In this document: in pieces, positions 1 to 8,441 of the stretch
Position numbering within the stretch: position 1 is the stretch's first letter
Layout of the letters: each line of letters begins with the position of its first letter
NCBI GenBank assembly: GCA_019113825.1
Contig: DXGR01000041.1
Coordinates: 20,566-84,565 of the forward strand
Length of the DNA stretch: 64,000 nucleotides
Source: Candidatus Stackebrandtia excrementipullorum
GTDB taxonomy: Bacteria; Actinomycetota; Actinomycetes; Mycobacteriales; Micromonosporaceae
Reading direction: 5' to 3'
Position numbers and translations under genes: made by a program
The notes under the pieces: generated by a model
Seen by the model: the letters and a program-made list of their open reading frames with translations, nothing else
What the model was told of the DNA's origin: nothing
Databases searched by the model: none

Positions 1-999
1 GTGGTGGGGCACCGGGTCGCCGGTTTCGTCAACGCGGTTCTGCGTAAGGTCGCGCAGCGCGACGCGGGGGCGTGGCTGGACATGTTGGTCACCGGCGACG
101 ACATCGCCGATCTGGGGCTTGAGTTTGCGCACCCCACCTGGGTGGTCGAACGGTTCGACGAGGCGTTGGGTGGCGACGAGTCCGAGCTGATCGCAGCGCT
201 GGGCGCTGACAACGACGCACCCGCCGTGCATCTGTGCGCTCGACCCGGGCGGATCGAGGCCTCCGAACTCGCTGCGCGGGTTGACGGACACCGTGGCGAT
301 TGGTCACCGTACGCGGTGTACATGCCGCACGGTTCGCCCGGCGATGTGGACGCGGTGCGGTCCGGAGCGGCCCACGTTCAGGACGAGGGCAGCCAGTTGA
401 TGGCGGCGGCTTTGGTCGACGCCCCCTTGGACGGTTCCGACACAAGGTGGCTGGACCTGTGCGCGGGGCCGGGAGGCAAGGCCGGGCTCCTGGGCGCGGT
501 GGCCGCGACTCGGGGCGCTCACGTGACGGCGGTGGAGGTGTCGCGACACCGGGCCGACCTGGTTACGGGCGCGACCCGTGGTCTGCCCGTCGAGGTGGTC
601 TGCGCGGACGGTCGAGAGTTCACCGCCGCCGAGCCTTTCGACAGGGTTCTGGTGGATGCTCCGTGTACCGGGTTGGGGGCGTTGCGACGTCGGCCGGAGG
701 CGCGGTGGCGAAAGAATCCGTCCGATGTGGCGCGGTTGGTGAGTCTGCAGCGGGAGTTGCTGGCGGCCGCGCTGCGGCTGGTTCGCCAGGGCGGAGTGGT
801 GGCATACGTTACCTGTTCGCCCGTCGTCGCCGAGACCGATGACGTGGTTGCCGCCGAAGCCGGAGCGGCCGAGCTTCTGGACTTCCGTAAAGTTCTTCCC
901 GGACGGGTGGAGATGTTGGGAGCGGGACCGACGGTGCGGTTGTGGCCGCATCGGCACGGCACCGACGCCATGTTCGGGGCTTTGTTGCTTCGTCGATGA
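1..999 (+). CDS. rsmB: 16S rRNA (cytosine-C5) methyltransferase RsmB, 5' end outside window
   Basis: This is the C-terminal 332 residues of RsmB, the SAM-dependent enzyme that makes m5C967 in 16S rRNA (E. coli numbering). The window opens inside the gene: most of the N-terminal NusB-like RNA-binding domain is missing and the sequence begins in its last helix (FVNAVLRKV). The Rossmann-type catalytic domain shows motif I LCAGPGGK (residues 153-160), motif IV DAPCTG (219-224) and motif VI TCSP (271-274), which supply the two cysteines used in RNA m5C chemistry. It ends with TGA at 997-999 and converges on the next gene. In many actinobacteria rsmB lies just before rpe and the rib genes, as here. 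Confidence 0.93.
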   Translation: MVGHRVAGFVNAVLRKVAQRDAGAWLDMLVTGDDIADLGLEFAHPTWVVERFDEALGGDESELIAALGADNDAPAVHLCARPGRIEASELAARVDGHRGDWSPYAVYMPHGSPGDVDAVRSGAAHVQDEGSQLMAAALVDAPLDGSDTRWLDLCAGPGGKAGLLGAVAATRGAHVTAVEVSRHRADLVTGATRGLPVEVVCADGREFTAAEPFDRVLVDAPCTGLGALRRRPEARWRKNPSDVARLVSLQRELLAAALRLVRQGGVVAYVTCSPVVAETDDVVAAEAGAAELLDFRKVLPGRVEMLGAGPTVRLWPHRHGTDAMFGALLLRR

Positions 1000-1227
1000 C
1001 CCCGTAGGTAAAGCGAAGCGGACTCGAAAAAGTCGTCGGTTATCGATGACGTCGTCCTGCCGGTAATGTCCGATGTGATCGGACCGGCTCCAATCGGCTA
1101 CGCATGACGACAGAACGATTCATCGGTGACGACCGGCGGTGGGCGCCGTCGGTGGGGTCGACGTGCAGGATCGCCGTCCGCGTTGCCGATGTCATCCGGA
1201 ACGTCGACGGCGAGTTGCCGACGCCGG

Positions 1228-2130
1228 TTATCGGAGCAGGTCCCGCAACGCCGGAAGCAGTTTCGGGTGCCGAAACTCGAAGCCCGCCCGCATGAGTTTT
1301 CCGGGCACGCAGTGTCGCCCGGTCAGGGCAAGGTCCGGGTCGGTGCGCAGCACCCTGGCGCCAAGTTTCACGAGAGGGGCGGGAGCGGGAGGAGACGGCG
1401 GGCGACGCATCACGGTTCGTAGGGAGGACATCAACGTCACGTTGCGCACCGGGTGCGGGCCGGTGACGTGGACGACGTCGGACAGTTGCGAGTCCTCAAG
1501 GCAGCGTCGAACGACGGCCAGAAAATCGTCGATGTGGATCCAGCTCACCCATTGATGGCCGTTGCCGATTCGACCTCCCAGGCCCCACCTTGTCAAGCCG
1601 GTGAGGCGGTCCATTATCGGAAAGTCCTTGTCGAGAACCATGCCCGTGCGCAGAACGACCTTGCGTGTGGCGGACACCGCGTCGGCGGCCTGTTCCCAGG
1701 CGACGGCGACTCCGGTCATCTGCGGCGGTCCCTGCGTCGGTACCGGGGCCGACTCGTCCATTGCCGCATCGCCGCTGTGTCCGTAGATGGCCAGGGTGCT
1801 CATCTGAAGCCATACCGGTGCGGGGGCACCGAGCTGTTTCACCGCCTCGGTGAGGGCCAGGGTCGGGTCGACTCGCGACGAGGTGAGGATCTCGATGTTG
1901 CGTGGCGTGGGCGGGCGGTCCACGATCGCGCCCGCGAGGTTGATTACCGCGGCCTGCCGTAGTTCGTCCTTCCAATCGCCGACGGTTGTTCCGTCCCAGG
2001 GAACCTGGCGCGTGGGGAAGTCGGCTCGTGGTTTTCGGGTCAGTATGACGACGTCGTGGCCGTGCTCGGACAAATCGGTCGCGATGCGGCGTCCTAGATG
2101 GCCGGAACCGCCTGCCAGCACTACCTTCAC
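1228..2130 (-). CDS. TIGR01777 family NAD(P)-binding epimerase-like protein
   Basis: A 300-residue extended short-chain dehydrogenase of the TIGR01777 (SulA/YfcH-like) family. The N-terminus carries the dinucleotide-binding loop AGGSGHLG within the first 15 residues, and the C-terminal part is the DUF1731-like segment of this family (FRHPKLLPALRDLL). Substrate and physiological role are unknown for most members. I chose the GTG at 2130 because a GGGAGG ribosome-binding site lies about nine bases upstream and the dinucleotide-binding strand begins immediately; the open frame continues upstream to 2265 without family similarity. It is divergent from rpe and convergent with rsmB. Family assignment is firm, function is not. 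Confidence 0.85.
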   Translation of the reverse strand: MKVVLAGGSGHLGRRIATDLSEHGHDVVILTRKPRADFPTRQVPWDGTTVGDWKDELRQAAVINLAGAIVDRPPTPRNIEILTSSRVDPTLALTEAVKQLGAPAPVWLQMSTLAIYGHSGDAAMDESAPVPTQGPPQMTGVAVAWEQAADAVSATRKVVLRTGMVLDKDFPIMDRLTGLTRWGLGGRIGNGHQWVSWIHIDDFLAVVRRCLEDSQLSDVVHVTGPHPVRNVTLMSSLRTVMRRPPSPPAPAPLVKLGARVLRTDPDLALTGRHCVPGKLMRAGFEFRHPKLLPALRDLLR

Positions 2131-2379
2131 AGTGGAGCGCCTCCCGGGTTTGGTGTGGGGTTGCCAGTATCCTTTACGGCTTTCGCAACGGGCGAAAGCG
2201 GGCATGCGTGACACCCTCGAACGTGACTGTGTGCAAGTGCACGTGCGGATGTTTTTGTGCAGCAAGTCGAAGACCAGGCGGAAAGCGCTTACTTGTGGGT
2301 TTGGGTGAACAATTCAAATACCCAAATATTCGGTAGTCGGCCCTGTACTCGCCGGGGTGAAGCGAATACACTGTCTGAC

Positions 2380-3066
2380 GTGTCGACTCCTGAGACTGTG
2401 ATCGCCCCCAGCTTGCTGGCCGCCGACTTCGCTCGGCTGGCAGAGGCCTGCGACCGGGTCGCCGACGACGCCGATTGGCTTCACGTCGATGTCATGGACA
2501 ATCACTTCGTGCCCAACCTTTCCATCGGCCCGCCGGTGGTCAAGTCCCTCAAGGCCGCCACCTCGCTGCCACTGGACTGTCACCTGATGATCACCGACCC
2601 GAAACAGTGGGCGGTCGGGTACGCCGAACTCGGCGCCTACAACGTGACCTTCCACGCCGAGGCGACCTCTGACCCGGTGGGTCTGGCACGTGACCTACGC
2701 GCCGCCGGTTCCAAAGCGGGGTTGGCCATCGACCGCGACACCGAGATCGAGCCTTACCTCGATCTACTGGGAGAGTTCGACACCCTGTTGGTAATGACCA
2801 TCAAGGCCGGGTTCGGTGGACAATCGTTCATCCCGGAACTGCTTGACAAGGTTCGCACCGCCCGACGCGCCGTTCGGTCGGGACACCTTGAACTGCGCAT
2901 CGAAGTGGACGGCGGCATCTCCGACGACACGATCGAAGCTGCGGCGGCCGCCGGTGCCGATGCGTTTGTCGCCGGAACGGCCGTATACGGCGCCGACGAT
3001 CCCGCGAAGGCGATCCGTCGGTTGCGTGGTTTGGCCAACGGCGCGATCGGCAAGCCAGATCGGTGA
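2380..3066 (+). CDS. rpe: Ribulose-phosphate 3-epimerase
   Basis: Interconverts D-ribulose 5-phosphate and D-xylulose 5-phosphate in the pentose phosphate pathway; it also sits upstream of riboflavin synthesis, which consumes ribulose 5-phosphate. The 228-residue TIM barrel has the family signatures PSLLAADFARL near the N-terminus, HVDVMDNHFVPN (metal-binding His and catalytic Asp), CHLMITDP, KAGFGGQ and EVDGGI (second catalytic Asp). The GTG at 2380 gives the usual family length; GTG at 2398 is an alternative. No strong ribosome-binding site precedes it, so the transcript may be short-leadered. The stop lies 4 bases before the next gene, suggesting co-transcription. Confidence 0.95.
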   Translation: MSTPETVIAPSLLAADFARLAEACDRVADDADWLHVDVMDNHFVPNLSIGPPVVKSLKAATSLPLDCHLMITDPKQWAVGYAELGAYNVTFHAEATSDPVGLARDLRAAGSKAGLAIDRDTEIEPYLDLLGEFDTLLVMTIKAGFGGQSFIPELLDKVRTARRAVRSGHLELRIEVDGGISDDTIEAAAAAGADAFVAGTAVYGADDPAKAIRRLRGLANGAIGKPDR

Positions 3067-3070
3067 CCCC

Positions 3071-4108
3071 ATGACAGCACCCCTCGATAACCCTTCCGAA
3101 CATGTTCTTTTGGTCGACCCCGATTCCGAGCTGACCGAGTACCTTGCCGGTCAGTTGCGCGACGCCGGCTTCGACACGTCGATGGCGCGTGACGGATACC
3201 AGGCGCTGGCGCAGATTTCACGTCGTCGCCCCGATCTTGTGCTCATGGAGGTCGACCTGCCGCTGATCGACGGTCTCGAATTGACCAGGCAGCTTCGCGG
3301 CGACCCGATGACGGCGAGTCTGCCGGTCATCATCGTGACCAGTCGTGGTCTCTCTGCGGATCGCATCGCCGGATTGACCGTGGGAGCCGACGATTATGTG
3401 GTGAAGCCCTTTGACGCCGCGGAGGTGGTGGCCCGAGTGCGCTCCGCTCTGCGCCGTCACCGTGAGATTCGCGAGGTCTCGCCGTTGACCGGCTTGCCGG
3501 GGAACGCGCGTATTCTCGCCGAGATCGCCGAGTGGGTCCGCAGCGGAGAGCCGTTTGCACTGTCATATGTGGATATCAACCAGTTTAAGAGCGTCAACGA
3601 CGCCTACGGGTTCGTTCGCGGCGACGAGTTCATACAGTCGTTGGCGGGCTCTCTGCACAGGGCGGCGCTGGCGGCGGGGCCGCCGCAGGCCTTCATCGGT
3701 CACGTGGGCGGGGACGACTTCATCATCATGTGCGACCCCCTTCTGGTGGCGCCGATTACGCGGCACGCCATTGCCGAGTTCGAAACACGCGCTGCGGCGC
3801 TATGCGACCCGTGCGATGCCGAACGTGGCTACATCGAGTCTCAAGACCGACAGGGGCAGCCCATTCAGGCTCGGCTTCCCACATTGTCGATCGGGGTCGC
3901 GCTGTCGGAACAGCGTCACTTCACCGACCCGCGGGAGGCCGTGGCCGTGGCCACCGAGATGAAGAGCGTCGCGAAATCGCACCCGGGCTCGCACGTCGCT
4001 TACGACCGCCGCCACGACATTCGTAGCGCCGACCTGTCGGAGCTGGACAACCTCCGGTATCAGGGTTCTCCCCGGACGGCCGCTTGGGAACATCCTCGTG
4101 TTGCATGA
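3071..4108 (+). CDS. Receiver-GGDEF protein with degenerate phosphoacceptor and signature
   Basis: A 345-residue protein: CheY-like receiver (about 10-130) followed by a GGDEF domain (about 138-320). The receiver keeps the acidic N-terminal residues (D16, D18), T90 and K112, but where the phosphorylated Asp is expected (LVLMxV) the residue is Glu60, codon GAG at 3248-3250. The GGDEF half has the LTGLPGN start and the VDINQFKSVND nucleotide-binding segment, but its signature is GGDDF (213-217), so diguanylate cyclase activity is doubtful. Glu can mimic phospho-Asp, so the receiver may be locked in one state (inference). It starts 4 bases after rpe. It may act as a c-di-GMP/GTP sensor or scaffold rather than a regulated cyclase. 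Confidence 0.85.
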   Translation: MTAPLDNPSEHVLLVDPDSELTEYLAGQLRDAGFDTSMARDGYQALAQISRRRPDLVLMEVDLPLIDGLELTRQLRGDPMTASLPVIIVTSRGLSADRIAGLTVGADDYVVKPFDAAEVVARVRSALRRHREIREVSPLTGLPGNARILAEIAEWVRSGEPFALSYVDINQFKSVNDAYGFVRGDEFIQSLAGSLHRAALAAGPPQAFIGHVGGDDFIIMCDPLLVAPITRHAIAEFETRAAALCDPCDAERGYIESQDRQGQPIQARLPTLSIGVALSEQRHFTDPREAVAVATEMKSVAKSHPGSHVAYDRRHDIRSADLSELDNLRYQGSPRTAAWEHPRVA

Positions 4109-4125
4109 GGACGATGCCACACGCT

Positions 4126-4180
4126 CGGCCGGTCGCCTTCTCCGTCGAGTCGACACCCCGAGAGAGAAAACGACCGGCCG
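4126..4180. terminator. Probable bidirectional terminator between convergent genes
   Basis: Perfect 10-bp inverted repeat CGGCCGGTCG (4126-4135) / CGACCGGCCG (4171-4180) in the 77-bp gap between the convergent GGDEF and erm genes. There is no T-run and the loop is long (35 nt), so the terminator function is inferred from position. Confidence 0.5.
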
Positions 4181-4185
4181 GACTT

Positions 4186-5085
4186 CTAGCGCCCCAATGC
4201 CCTGGCGAGACGTACCCACTGCCCGGGCCGGATGTATCCGACCGGGACACCGGGATGGATGTCGGCCTGGGCGAGCGCTTTACGCAGCCGTGACGCCCGG
4301 GCCATGCCCCGCAACGAATGGTGCAGATCTCCACCGGTCCCAATGAACCCGGCCATGACCAGTTCCTCGTATAGCCGATACAAACGCGGCGAGAGGAGAG
4401 GCTCGTCGCGACGTTCGATACGAAGTATTCCCGAGTCGACCCGTGGAACCGGACGGAATCGGCGCCGGTCGATCCGTCCCAGCAGTCGCCACTCGTGCCG
4501 GGGCCACGACAGCACCGTCAGACGGCTCCAACGTCCGTAGTCGCCCGTGCGTTTGCGCGCGTACTCCCACTGGGTTACCAACGTCGCCGACGTCATGGCC
4601 GACGCGTCCAGACACCACCCGACGATGGCGTTGGTGCGTGAGTACGGAATGTTGGCGACGACGGAGAACGCCTCGCTCGGTGGCGTGACGGTGAGAAAGT
4701 CGCGATGGTGGCAGGTGACGTCGGGATTGTTGCGGTACGTCGCCGCCAGCCGCTTCGCGTAGCGCGGATCGAGTTCATATGCGGTGATCCGATTCCCGTT
4801 GCGGGCTAGGGCACGCGTCAGAATGCCCTCCCCCGGACCGACCTCGATGACGGATTCTTGTCTACCGACGTCCGCGTACCGCACGATCGCGGCGGCGACG
4901 GCGTGATCGGTGAGGAGGTTTTGGGAGAGTCGTTGCCGGGTTCTCGGGTTCGGCCGCACCGGTGTGGTGGCGTTGGTCGTGTTGCCGTATCGGGGTGGAT
5001 GTTCCCCGGTGCCGCCCCGTGAGGGACTCCGGCGGCGGTCCCGTCGGTGCTCGGTGTGCGGCGAGTCTGAAGGTTTGCGTGACAT
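4186..5085 (-). CDS. erm: Erm-type 23S rRNA (adenine-N6) methyltransferase
   Basis: A 299-residue member of the Erm/KsgA family, closest in appearance to the Erm proteins of antibiotic-producing and other actinomycetes, which methylate A2058 of 23S rRNA and confer macrolide-lincosamide-streptogramin resistance. After a basic, low-complexity N-terminal tail of about 45 residues come the family start RQRLSQNLL, SAM motif I EVGPGEGILT (about 80-90), the acidic YELD loop, and motif IV NIPYS that holds the target adenine. ATG at 5085 is preceded by AGAGGA. The KsgA/RsmA reading is less likely because of the NIPYS context, the basic tail and a C-terminal domain of Erm type. A long leader with a small upstream ORF precedes it, as for inducible erm genes. 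Confidence 0.85.
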   Translation of the reverse strand: MSRKPSDSPHTEHRRDRRRSPSRGGTGEHPPRYGNTTNATTPVRPNPRTRQRLSQNLLTDHAVAAAIVRYADVGRQESVIEVGPGEGILTRALARNGNRITAYELDPRYAKRLAATYRNNPDVTCHHRDFLTVTPPSEAFSVVANIPYSRTNAIVGWCLDASAMTSATLVTQWEYARKRTGDYGRWSRLTVLSWPRHEWRLLGRIDRRRFRPVPRVDSGILRIERRDEPLLSPRLYRLYEELVMAGFIGTGGDLHHSLRGMARASRLRKALAQADIHPGVPVGYIRPGQWVRLARALGR

Positions 5086-5097
5086 GACGTCCTCTTT

Positions 5098-5211
5098 TTA
5101 CCACAGTGGTCGAAGGGGACGGGCACGCAGCGCCGGTGTGCGCGCGGTGCTGAGGAAACGACGATGGCGACGGGTGCCCGTCCGAGATGGATTGTTGTCT
5201 CGAAAAGGCAT
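5098..5211 (-). CDS. Candidate erm leader peptide, 37 residues, Arg-rich
   Basis: A short frame from ATG (5211) to TAA (5098-5100) on the erm strand, ending 12 bases before the erm ATG and just before the erm ribosome-binding site. It encodes 37 residues, ten of them Arg, with RRHRR in the middle and LRARPLRPLW at the end. Known erm leader peptides stall macrolide-bound ribosomes at R/K-x-R/K motifs; RRHRR and LRAR contain that pattern. Its own ribosome-binding site is weak (AGAGG about 20 bases upstream). That it is translated and regulates erm is inference from position and composition. Confidence 0.5.
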   Translation of the reverse strand: MPFRDNNPSRTGTRRHRRFLSTARTPALRARPLRPLW

Positions 5212-5408
5212 CGGTCGACGGCTGTGAAGCCTCTGAACAAAGATGCGATCGGCGCACGGATGTGGAACGGCGCGGTGCGCCGCTGCCGTGTATAAAATGG
5301 TCGACCGAGCCTAAGCCGGCGCGACCCGAGGACGAATCACCAGAGGAGACGTCCGCGACCGGGAGGCGACGGCCACCCGGTCGGAAATTATTCCCGCCAT
5401 GGTCCCCG

Positions 5409-5437
5409 AGGCTAGGTTTCCCCGCAGGAGATCTCAA
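5409..5437 (-). promoter_or_regulatory. Predicted erm promoter, WhiB7-type
   Basis: On the minus strand TTGAGA (5437-5432), a 17-bp spacer and TAGCCT (5414-5409) form a good vegetative-type promoter pointing at erm. The short AT-rich stretch ATAAT lies exactly 3 bp upstream of the -35 box, the arrangement described for WhiB7-dependent resistance promoters in mycobacteria. Transcription from here would give a leader of roughly 315 nt before the erm start, containing the 37-codon ORF. WhiB7 control is inference. Confidence 0.5.
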
Positions 5438-5459
5438 CCGATTATCCCCACGATCGCGG

Positions 5460-5474
5460 TGTCACCCTGTGACA
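5460..5474. promoter_or_regulatory. Palindrome TGTCAC-CCT-GTGACA upstream of the rib operon
   Basis: Perfect 6-bp inverted repeat with a 3-bp spacer, followed by another TGTCAC half-site near 5509. It lies upstream of the FMN riboswitch and of the erm promoter, so it could bind a regulator of either. No factor can be named. Confidence 0.35.
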
Positions 5475-5540
5475 TCACCCACTGGGATCATGACGGCGCC
5501 CGCAGGCGTGTCACACTGTCATCAGACCAGCATGCGCGCT

Positions 5541-5671
5541 GGCGGGGTCGGTGAAATTCCGAACCGGCGGTAACGGAGCACGGACTCCGCGAGCCCGCGA
5601 CCCGATCGTTTCCAGCGATCGGTTGACCCGGTGAGAATCCGGGGCCGACGGTTAAAGTCCGGATGGTAGTT
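5541..5671 (+). ncRNA. FMN riboswitch (RFN element)
   Basis: The conserved core of the RFN aptamer is plainly readable: GGGGTCGGTGAAATTCCGAA at 5544-5563, CCGGCGGTAA, the ACTCCGCGAGCCC segment near 5583, a variable stem-loop (CGATCG...CGATCG), then GACCCGGTGAGAATCCGGGG, GCCGACGGTTAAAGTCCGGATGG. The aptamer binds FMN in the nascent leader of the riboflavin genes and switches them off when FMN is plentiful. It lies about 100 nt upstream of ribE in the same orientation. Confidence 0.95.
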
Positions 5672-5680
5672 GGCGCGCGA

Positions 5681-5709
5681 GTGTGTCGGGTATTTCCGTC
5701 CCGACGCGC
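5681..5709 (+). terminator. Expression-platform hairpin of the FMN riboswitch
   Basis: GTGTGTCGGG (5681-5690) pairs with CCCGACGCGC (5700-5709), including G-U pairs, around a 9-nt loop. An alternative pairing GCGAG (5677-5681) with CTCGC (5712-5716) partly excludes it. Position directly after the aptamer suggests the switching stem. Without a U-tract, control may be by Rho or by translation rather than by intrinsic termination. Confidence 0.5.
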
Positions 5710-5767
5710 AACTCGCTGTCCCCGCCTGCCGTGTGCCCGTTACCGCAGGTATAGGGAACACGAGGTT

Positions 5768-6358
5768 ATGTTCACCGGAATAGTCGAAGAACTCGGCGAG
5801 GTCACCGACATCGGTGTCGCCGACGTCAAAATCCGCGGCCCGTTGGTTACCGGCGACGCCTCAAACGGTGACTCGATCGCCGTCAACGGGGTGTGCCTGA
5901 CCGTCACGTCCGTGATCGGTGACGAGTTCACCGTCGACGTGATGGGGGAGACGTTCAAACGCACCGCACTGGGAAATCTGGTGGTGGGGGAACGGGTCAA
6001 CCTGGAGCGTGCCGCCACATTGTCCACCCGCATGGGCGGTCACCTGGTGCAGGGACACGTCGACGGCGTTGCCGAAATCCTCAAGCGCGAACCGGAGGAG
6101 GAGTGGGAGACCGTCACGTTCTCCCTACCCACCGGTCTGTCTCGTTATGTGGTCGAAAAGGGGTCGATCACTGTCGACGGAGTCTCCTTGACGGTGGCTT
6201 CGGTGTCGGCCACGGAGTTCGCCGTCGGACTGATACCGGTCACACTCGCGGCGACCACTTTGGGCTTTAAACGGCCGCAGGACCCGGTCCACCTGGAGGT
6301 GGACGTCATCGCCAAACACGTGGAAAAACTCCTTAACGTCACGAAGGCGGCATCATGA
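5768..6358 (+). CDS. ribE: Riboflavin synthase, alpha chain
   Basis: Catalyses dismutation of two 6,7-dimethyl-8-ribityllumazines to riboflavin and the pyrimidinedione, the last step of the pathway. The 196-residue protein starts with the diagnostic [10 protein letters not shown] and contains two tandem lumazine-binding barrels, seen as the repeated NGVCLTV (first half) and DGVSLTV (second half) segments. The ATG at 5768 is preceded by GAGG; the open frame upstream runs through the riboswitch and is not coding. The stop overlaps the ribBA start (ATGA). Regulation by the FMN riboswitch follows from position. ribD, often the first gene of this operon, is not present here. Confidence 0.96.
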   Translation: MFTGIVEELGEVTDIGVADVKIRGPLVTGDASNGDSIAVNGVCLTVTSVIGDEFTVDVMGETFKRTALGNLVVGERVNLERAATLSTRMGGHLVQGHVDGVAEILKREPEEEWETVTFSLPTGLSRYVVEKGSITVDGVSLTVASVSATEFAVGLIPVTLAATTLGFKRPQDPVHLEVDVIAKHVEKLLNVTKAAS

Positions 6359-7584
6359 CCACACTCGACTCGATCGAGCAGGCCGTTGCTCACATCCGTG
6401 ACGGGGGCGCCGTCGTCGTCGTGGACGACGCCGATCGCGAAAACGAGGGCGATCTGATCTTCGCCGCCGAGCACGCGACGGAGGAACTGTTGGCGTTCAC
6501 GGTCCGATACACGTCGGGCTACATCTGTGCCCCCTTGACGTCGGAGGACGCGGACCGGCTCGAACTGCCGCCGGCGCATCACACCAACCAGGACCCGCGT
6601 GGCACCGCCTACACCGTGTCGGTGGACGCCGCCGACGGCATCAGCACCGGTATCTCGGCCGCGGACCGCGCTCACACGATACGGCTGTTGGCCGATCCGA
6701 TGACATCGCCGCAAGACCTGTCGCGCCCCGGGCACATGGTTCCGTTGCGCGCCGTCGCCGGCGGGGTTCTGAGCCGCCCCGGGCACACGGAGGCCGGTGT
6801 GGACCTGGCCCGGATGGCCGGTCTGCGTCCTGCCGCGGTGCTGTGTGAACTGGTCAACGACGACGGAACGATGAAACGGCTTCCGGATCTACGTCGGTTC
6901 GCGACCGAACACGGCCTGCCGTTGATCAGTATCGCCGACCTTATTGCCTATAGGCGACGTGTCGAACCGCAGGTCGAACAGGTCGTGACGACCATCCTTC
7001 CCACCGAACACGGCCGGTTCACGGCGGTGGGGTACCGGGCCCCGTCCGACGGTGCCGAGCACATCGCTCTCGTGCACGGAGACATCTCCGACGGTACGGA
7101 CATCCTGGTGAGGGTCCACTCCGAATGTCTCACCGGAGACGCCTTCGGCTCGTTGCGCTGTGACTGTGGGCCGCAGCTTCGCGCGGCCATGCGCGCGATC
7201 GCCGACGAGGGACGTGGCGTCGTCCTCTACATGCGGGGCCACGAGGGCCGCGGTATCGGGTTGATGGACAAGTTGCGTGCCTACCGACTCCAGGATGACG
7301 GCAGGGACACCGTCGACGCCAATCTCGAGCTCGGTCTGCCCGCCGACGCCCGCGACTACGGCACGGGCGCACGGATCCTCGCGGATCTGGGCGTGACATC
7401 CATGCGGTTGTTGACCAACAACCCCGCCAAGCGTGCCGGGCTCGAAGGCTTCGGAATCACCGTGACGGGCCGGGTACGGCTACCCTCCACGGTCGGACCG
7501 GAGAACCTCGGCTACCTGAAGGCCAAGCGCGACAGGATGGGTCACCTGCTGGACGACCTGCCGATCGAGGCGGTGGCCGGGTGA
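6355..7584 (+). CDS. ribBA: Bifunctional 3,4-DHBP synthase / GTP cyclohydrolase II
   Basis: A 409-residue fusion. The N-terminal RibB domain (about 1-200) makes 3,4-dihydroxy-2-butanone 4-phosphate from ribulose 5-phosphate and shows the acidic loop [11 protein letters not shown] and HTEAGVDL. The C-terminal RibA domain (about 205-405) opens GTP to the pyrimidine precursor and shows [12 protein letters not shown] followed by RCDCGPQL (three zinc-binding cysteines) and GHEGRGIGL. Both halves retain their catalytic motifs, so the protein should feed both branches of riboflavin synthesis. It is translationally coupled to ribE by a 4-base overlap and lies 43 bases before ribH. Confidence 0.96.
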   Translation: MTTLDSIEQAVAHIRDGGAVVVVDDADRENEGDLIFAAEHATEELLAFTVRYTSGYICAPLTSEDADRLELPPAHHTNQDPRGTAYTVSVDAADGISTGISAADRAHTIRLLADPMTSPQDLSRPGHMVPLRAVAGGVLSRPGHTEAGVDLARMAGLRPAAVLCELVNDDGTMKRLPDLRRFATEHGLPLISIADLIAYRRRVEPQVEQVVTTILPTEHGRFTAVGYRAPSDGAEHIALVHGDISDGTDILVRVHSECLTGDAFGSLRCDCGPQLRAAMRAIADEGRGVVLYMRGHEGRGIGLMDKLRAYRLQDDGRDTVDANLELGLPADARDYGTGARILADLGVTSMRLLTNNPAKRAGLEGFGITVTGRVRLPSTVGPENLGYLKAKRDRMGHLLDDLPIEAVAG

Positions 7585-7627
7585 GCTCGCACAACGCTCT
7601 ACCACGACATGACGGAGAGGACTGATC

Positions 7628-8107
7628 ATGGCCGGACACGGTGCACCCGAATCCAACCTCGTCGACGCCTCCGGGTTGCGACTGGGCGTCGTCGCCACTC
7701 GCTGGCACGTGCAGCTGGTCGACCACATGGTCGAGCGGGCACATCAGGCTGCCAAAGCCTGCTCGGTCGCCCAGGTAACGACCTTGCGTGTGGCGGGCTC
7801 GGTGGAGCTGCCGGTGGTCGCACAGGCGCTTGCTCGTCGTTACGACGCGGTCGCGGCATTGGGGGTGGTGATTCGCGGTGAGACCGCGCATTTCGACTAC
7901 GTATGCCGATCGGTGACCGACGGGTTGACTCGTGTGGCCCTGGACGAGGCAACACCGGTCGGTCACGGTGTCCTGACCGTCGACTCGATGGAACAGGCTG
8001 TCGATCGTGCGGGATTCGAGGAGTCTTCGGAGGACAAGGGCTGGGCGACGGCCGTGGCGGCGTTGGAGGCCGCCGTGGCCGTCCGTTCGGTGATCCTTTC
8101 CCCATGA
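7628..8107 (+). CDS. ribH: 6,7-Dimethyl-8-ribityllumazine synthase
   Basis: Condenses the ribitylaminopyrimidine with dihydroxybutanone phosphate to lumazine, the substrate of RibE; members assemble into pentamers or 60-mers. The 159-residue protein shows the substrate-binding PGSxELP-type loop as AGSVELP, the [15 protein letters not shown] segment with the catalytic His, and TVDSMEQA near the C-terminus. ATG at 7628 is preceded by GGAGAGGA. Third gene of the FMN-riboswitch operon. Confidence 0.95.
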   Translation: MAGHGAPESNLVDASGLRLGVVATRWHVQLVDHMVERAHQAAKACSVAQVTTLRVAGSVELPVVAQALARRYDAVAALGVVIRGETAHFDYVCRSVTDGLTRVALDEATPVGHGVLTVDSMEQAVDRAGFEESSEDKGWATAVAALEAAVAVRSVILSP

Positions 8108-8177
8108 CGGTCGCAGACGCGACCGAGCCGGTGACCACTCGGTGTCCCAACCAGTGGATTTGGCAGAATCACCGGTT

Positions 8178-8441
8178 GTGAAGACTTTTGACGAGCTCTT
8201 CGCGGAGCTTGAGCGGCGGGCCGTCACCCGGCCCGCCGGCTCCGGGACCGTGGCCGCGCTCGACGCGGGGGTTCACGCCATCGGTAAGAAGATCGTCGAG
8301 GAGGCCGCCGAGGTGTGGATGGCCGCCGAGCACGAGGGCCGTGAACGGACGGCCGAGGAGATCTCGCAGCTGCTGTACCACCTTCAGGTGCTGATGCTGG
8401 CGACGGATCTGTCCTTGGAGGACGTCTATCGACATCTGTGA
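8178..8441 (+). CDS. hisE: Phosphoribosyl-ATP pyrophosphohydrolase
   Basis: Hydrolyses PRATP to PRAMP, the second step of histidine synthesis. The 87-residue all-alpha MazG-like protein matches the family from [13 protein letters not shown] through [18 protein letters not shown] (metal-binding acidic helix) to the C-terminal LYHLQVLML segment. GTG at 8178 gives the standard length; GTG at 8142 would add 12 residues. In this phylum hisE and hisG usually follow ribH, as seen; hisI, fused to hisE in enterobacteria, is a separate gene at 29.4 kb. Confidence 0.93.
   Translation: MKTFDELFAELERRAVTRPAGSGTVAALDAGVHAIGKKIVEEAAEVWMAAEHEGRERTAEEISQLLYHLQVLMLATDLSLEDVYRHL

Noticed and set aside
1104..1295. 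63-codon plus-strand ORF between rsmB and the TIGR01777 gene
   Set aside because: No ribosome-binding site, overlaps the 3' end of the TIGR01777 gene on the other strand, and shows no similarity to known small proteins.
2300..2326. TTTGGGT...ACCCAAA inverted repeat upstream of rpe
   Set aside because: Seven-base arms with a 13-bp gap in an AT-rich patch are weak evidence; no promoter element fits clearly beside it.
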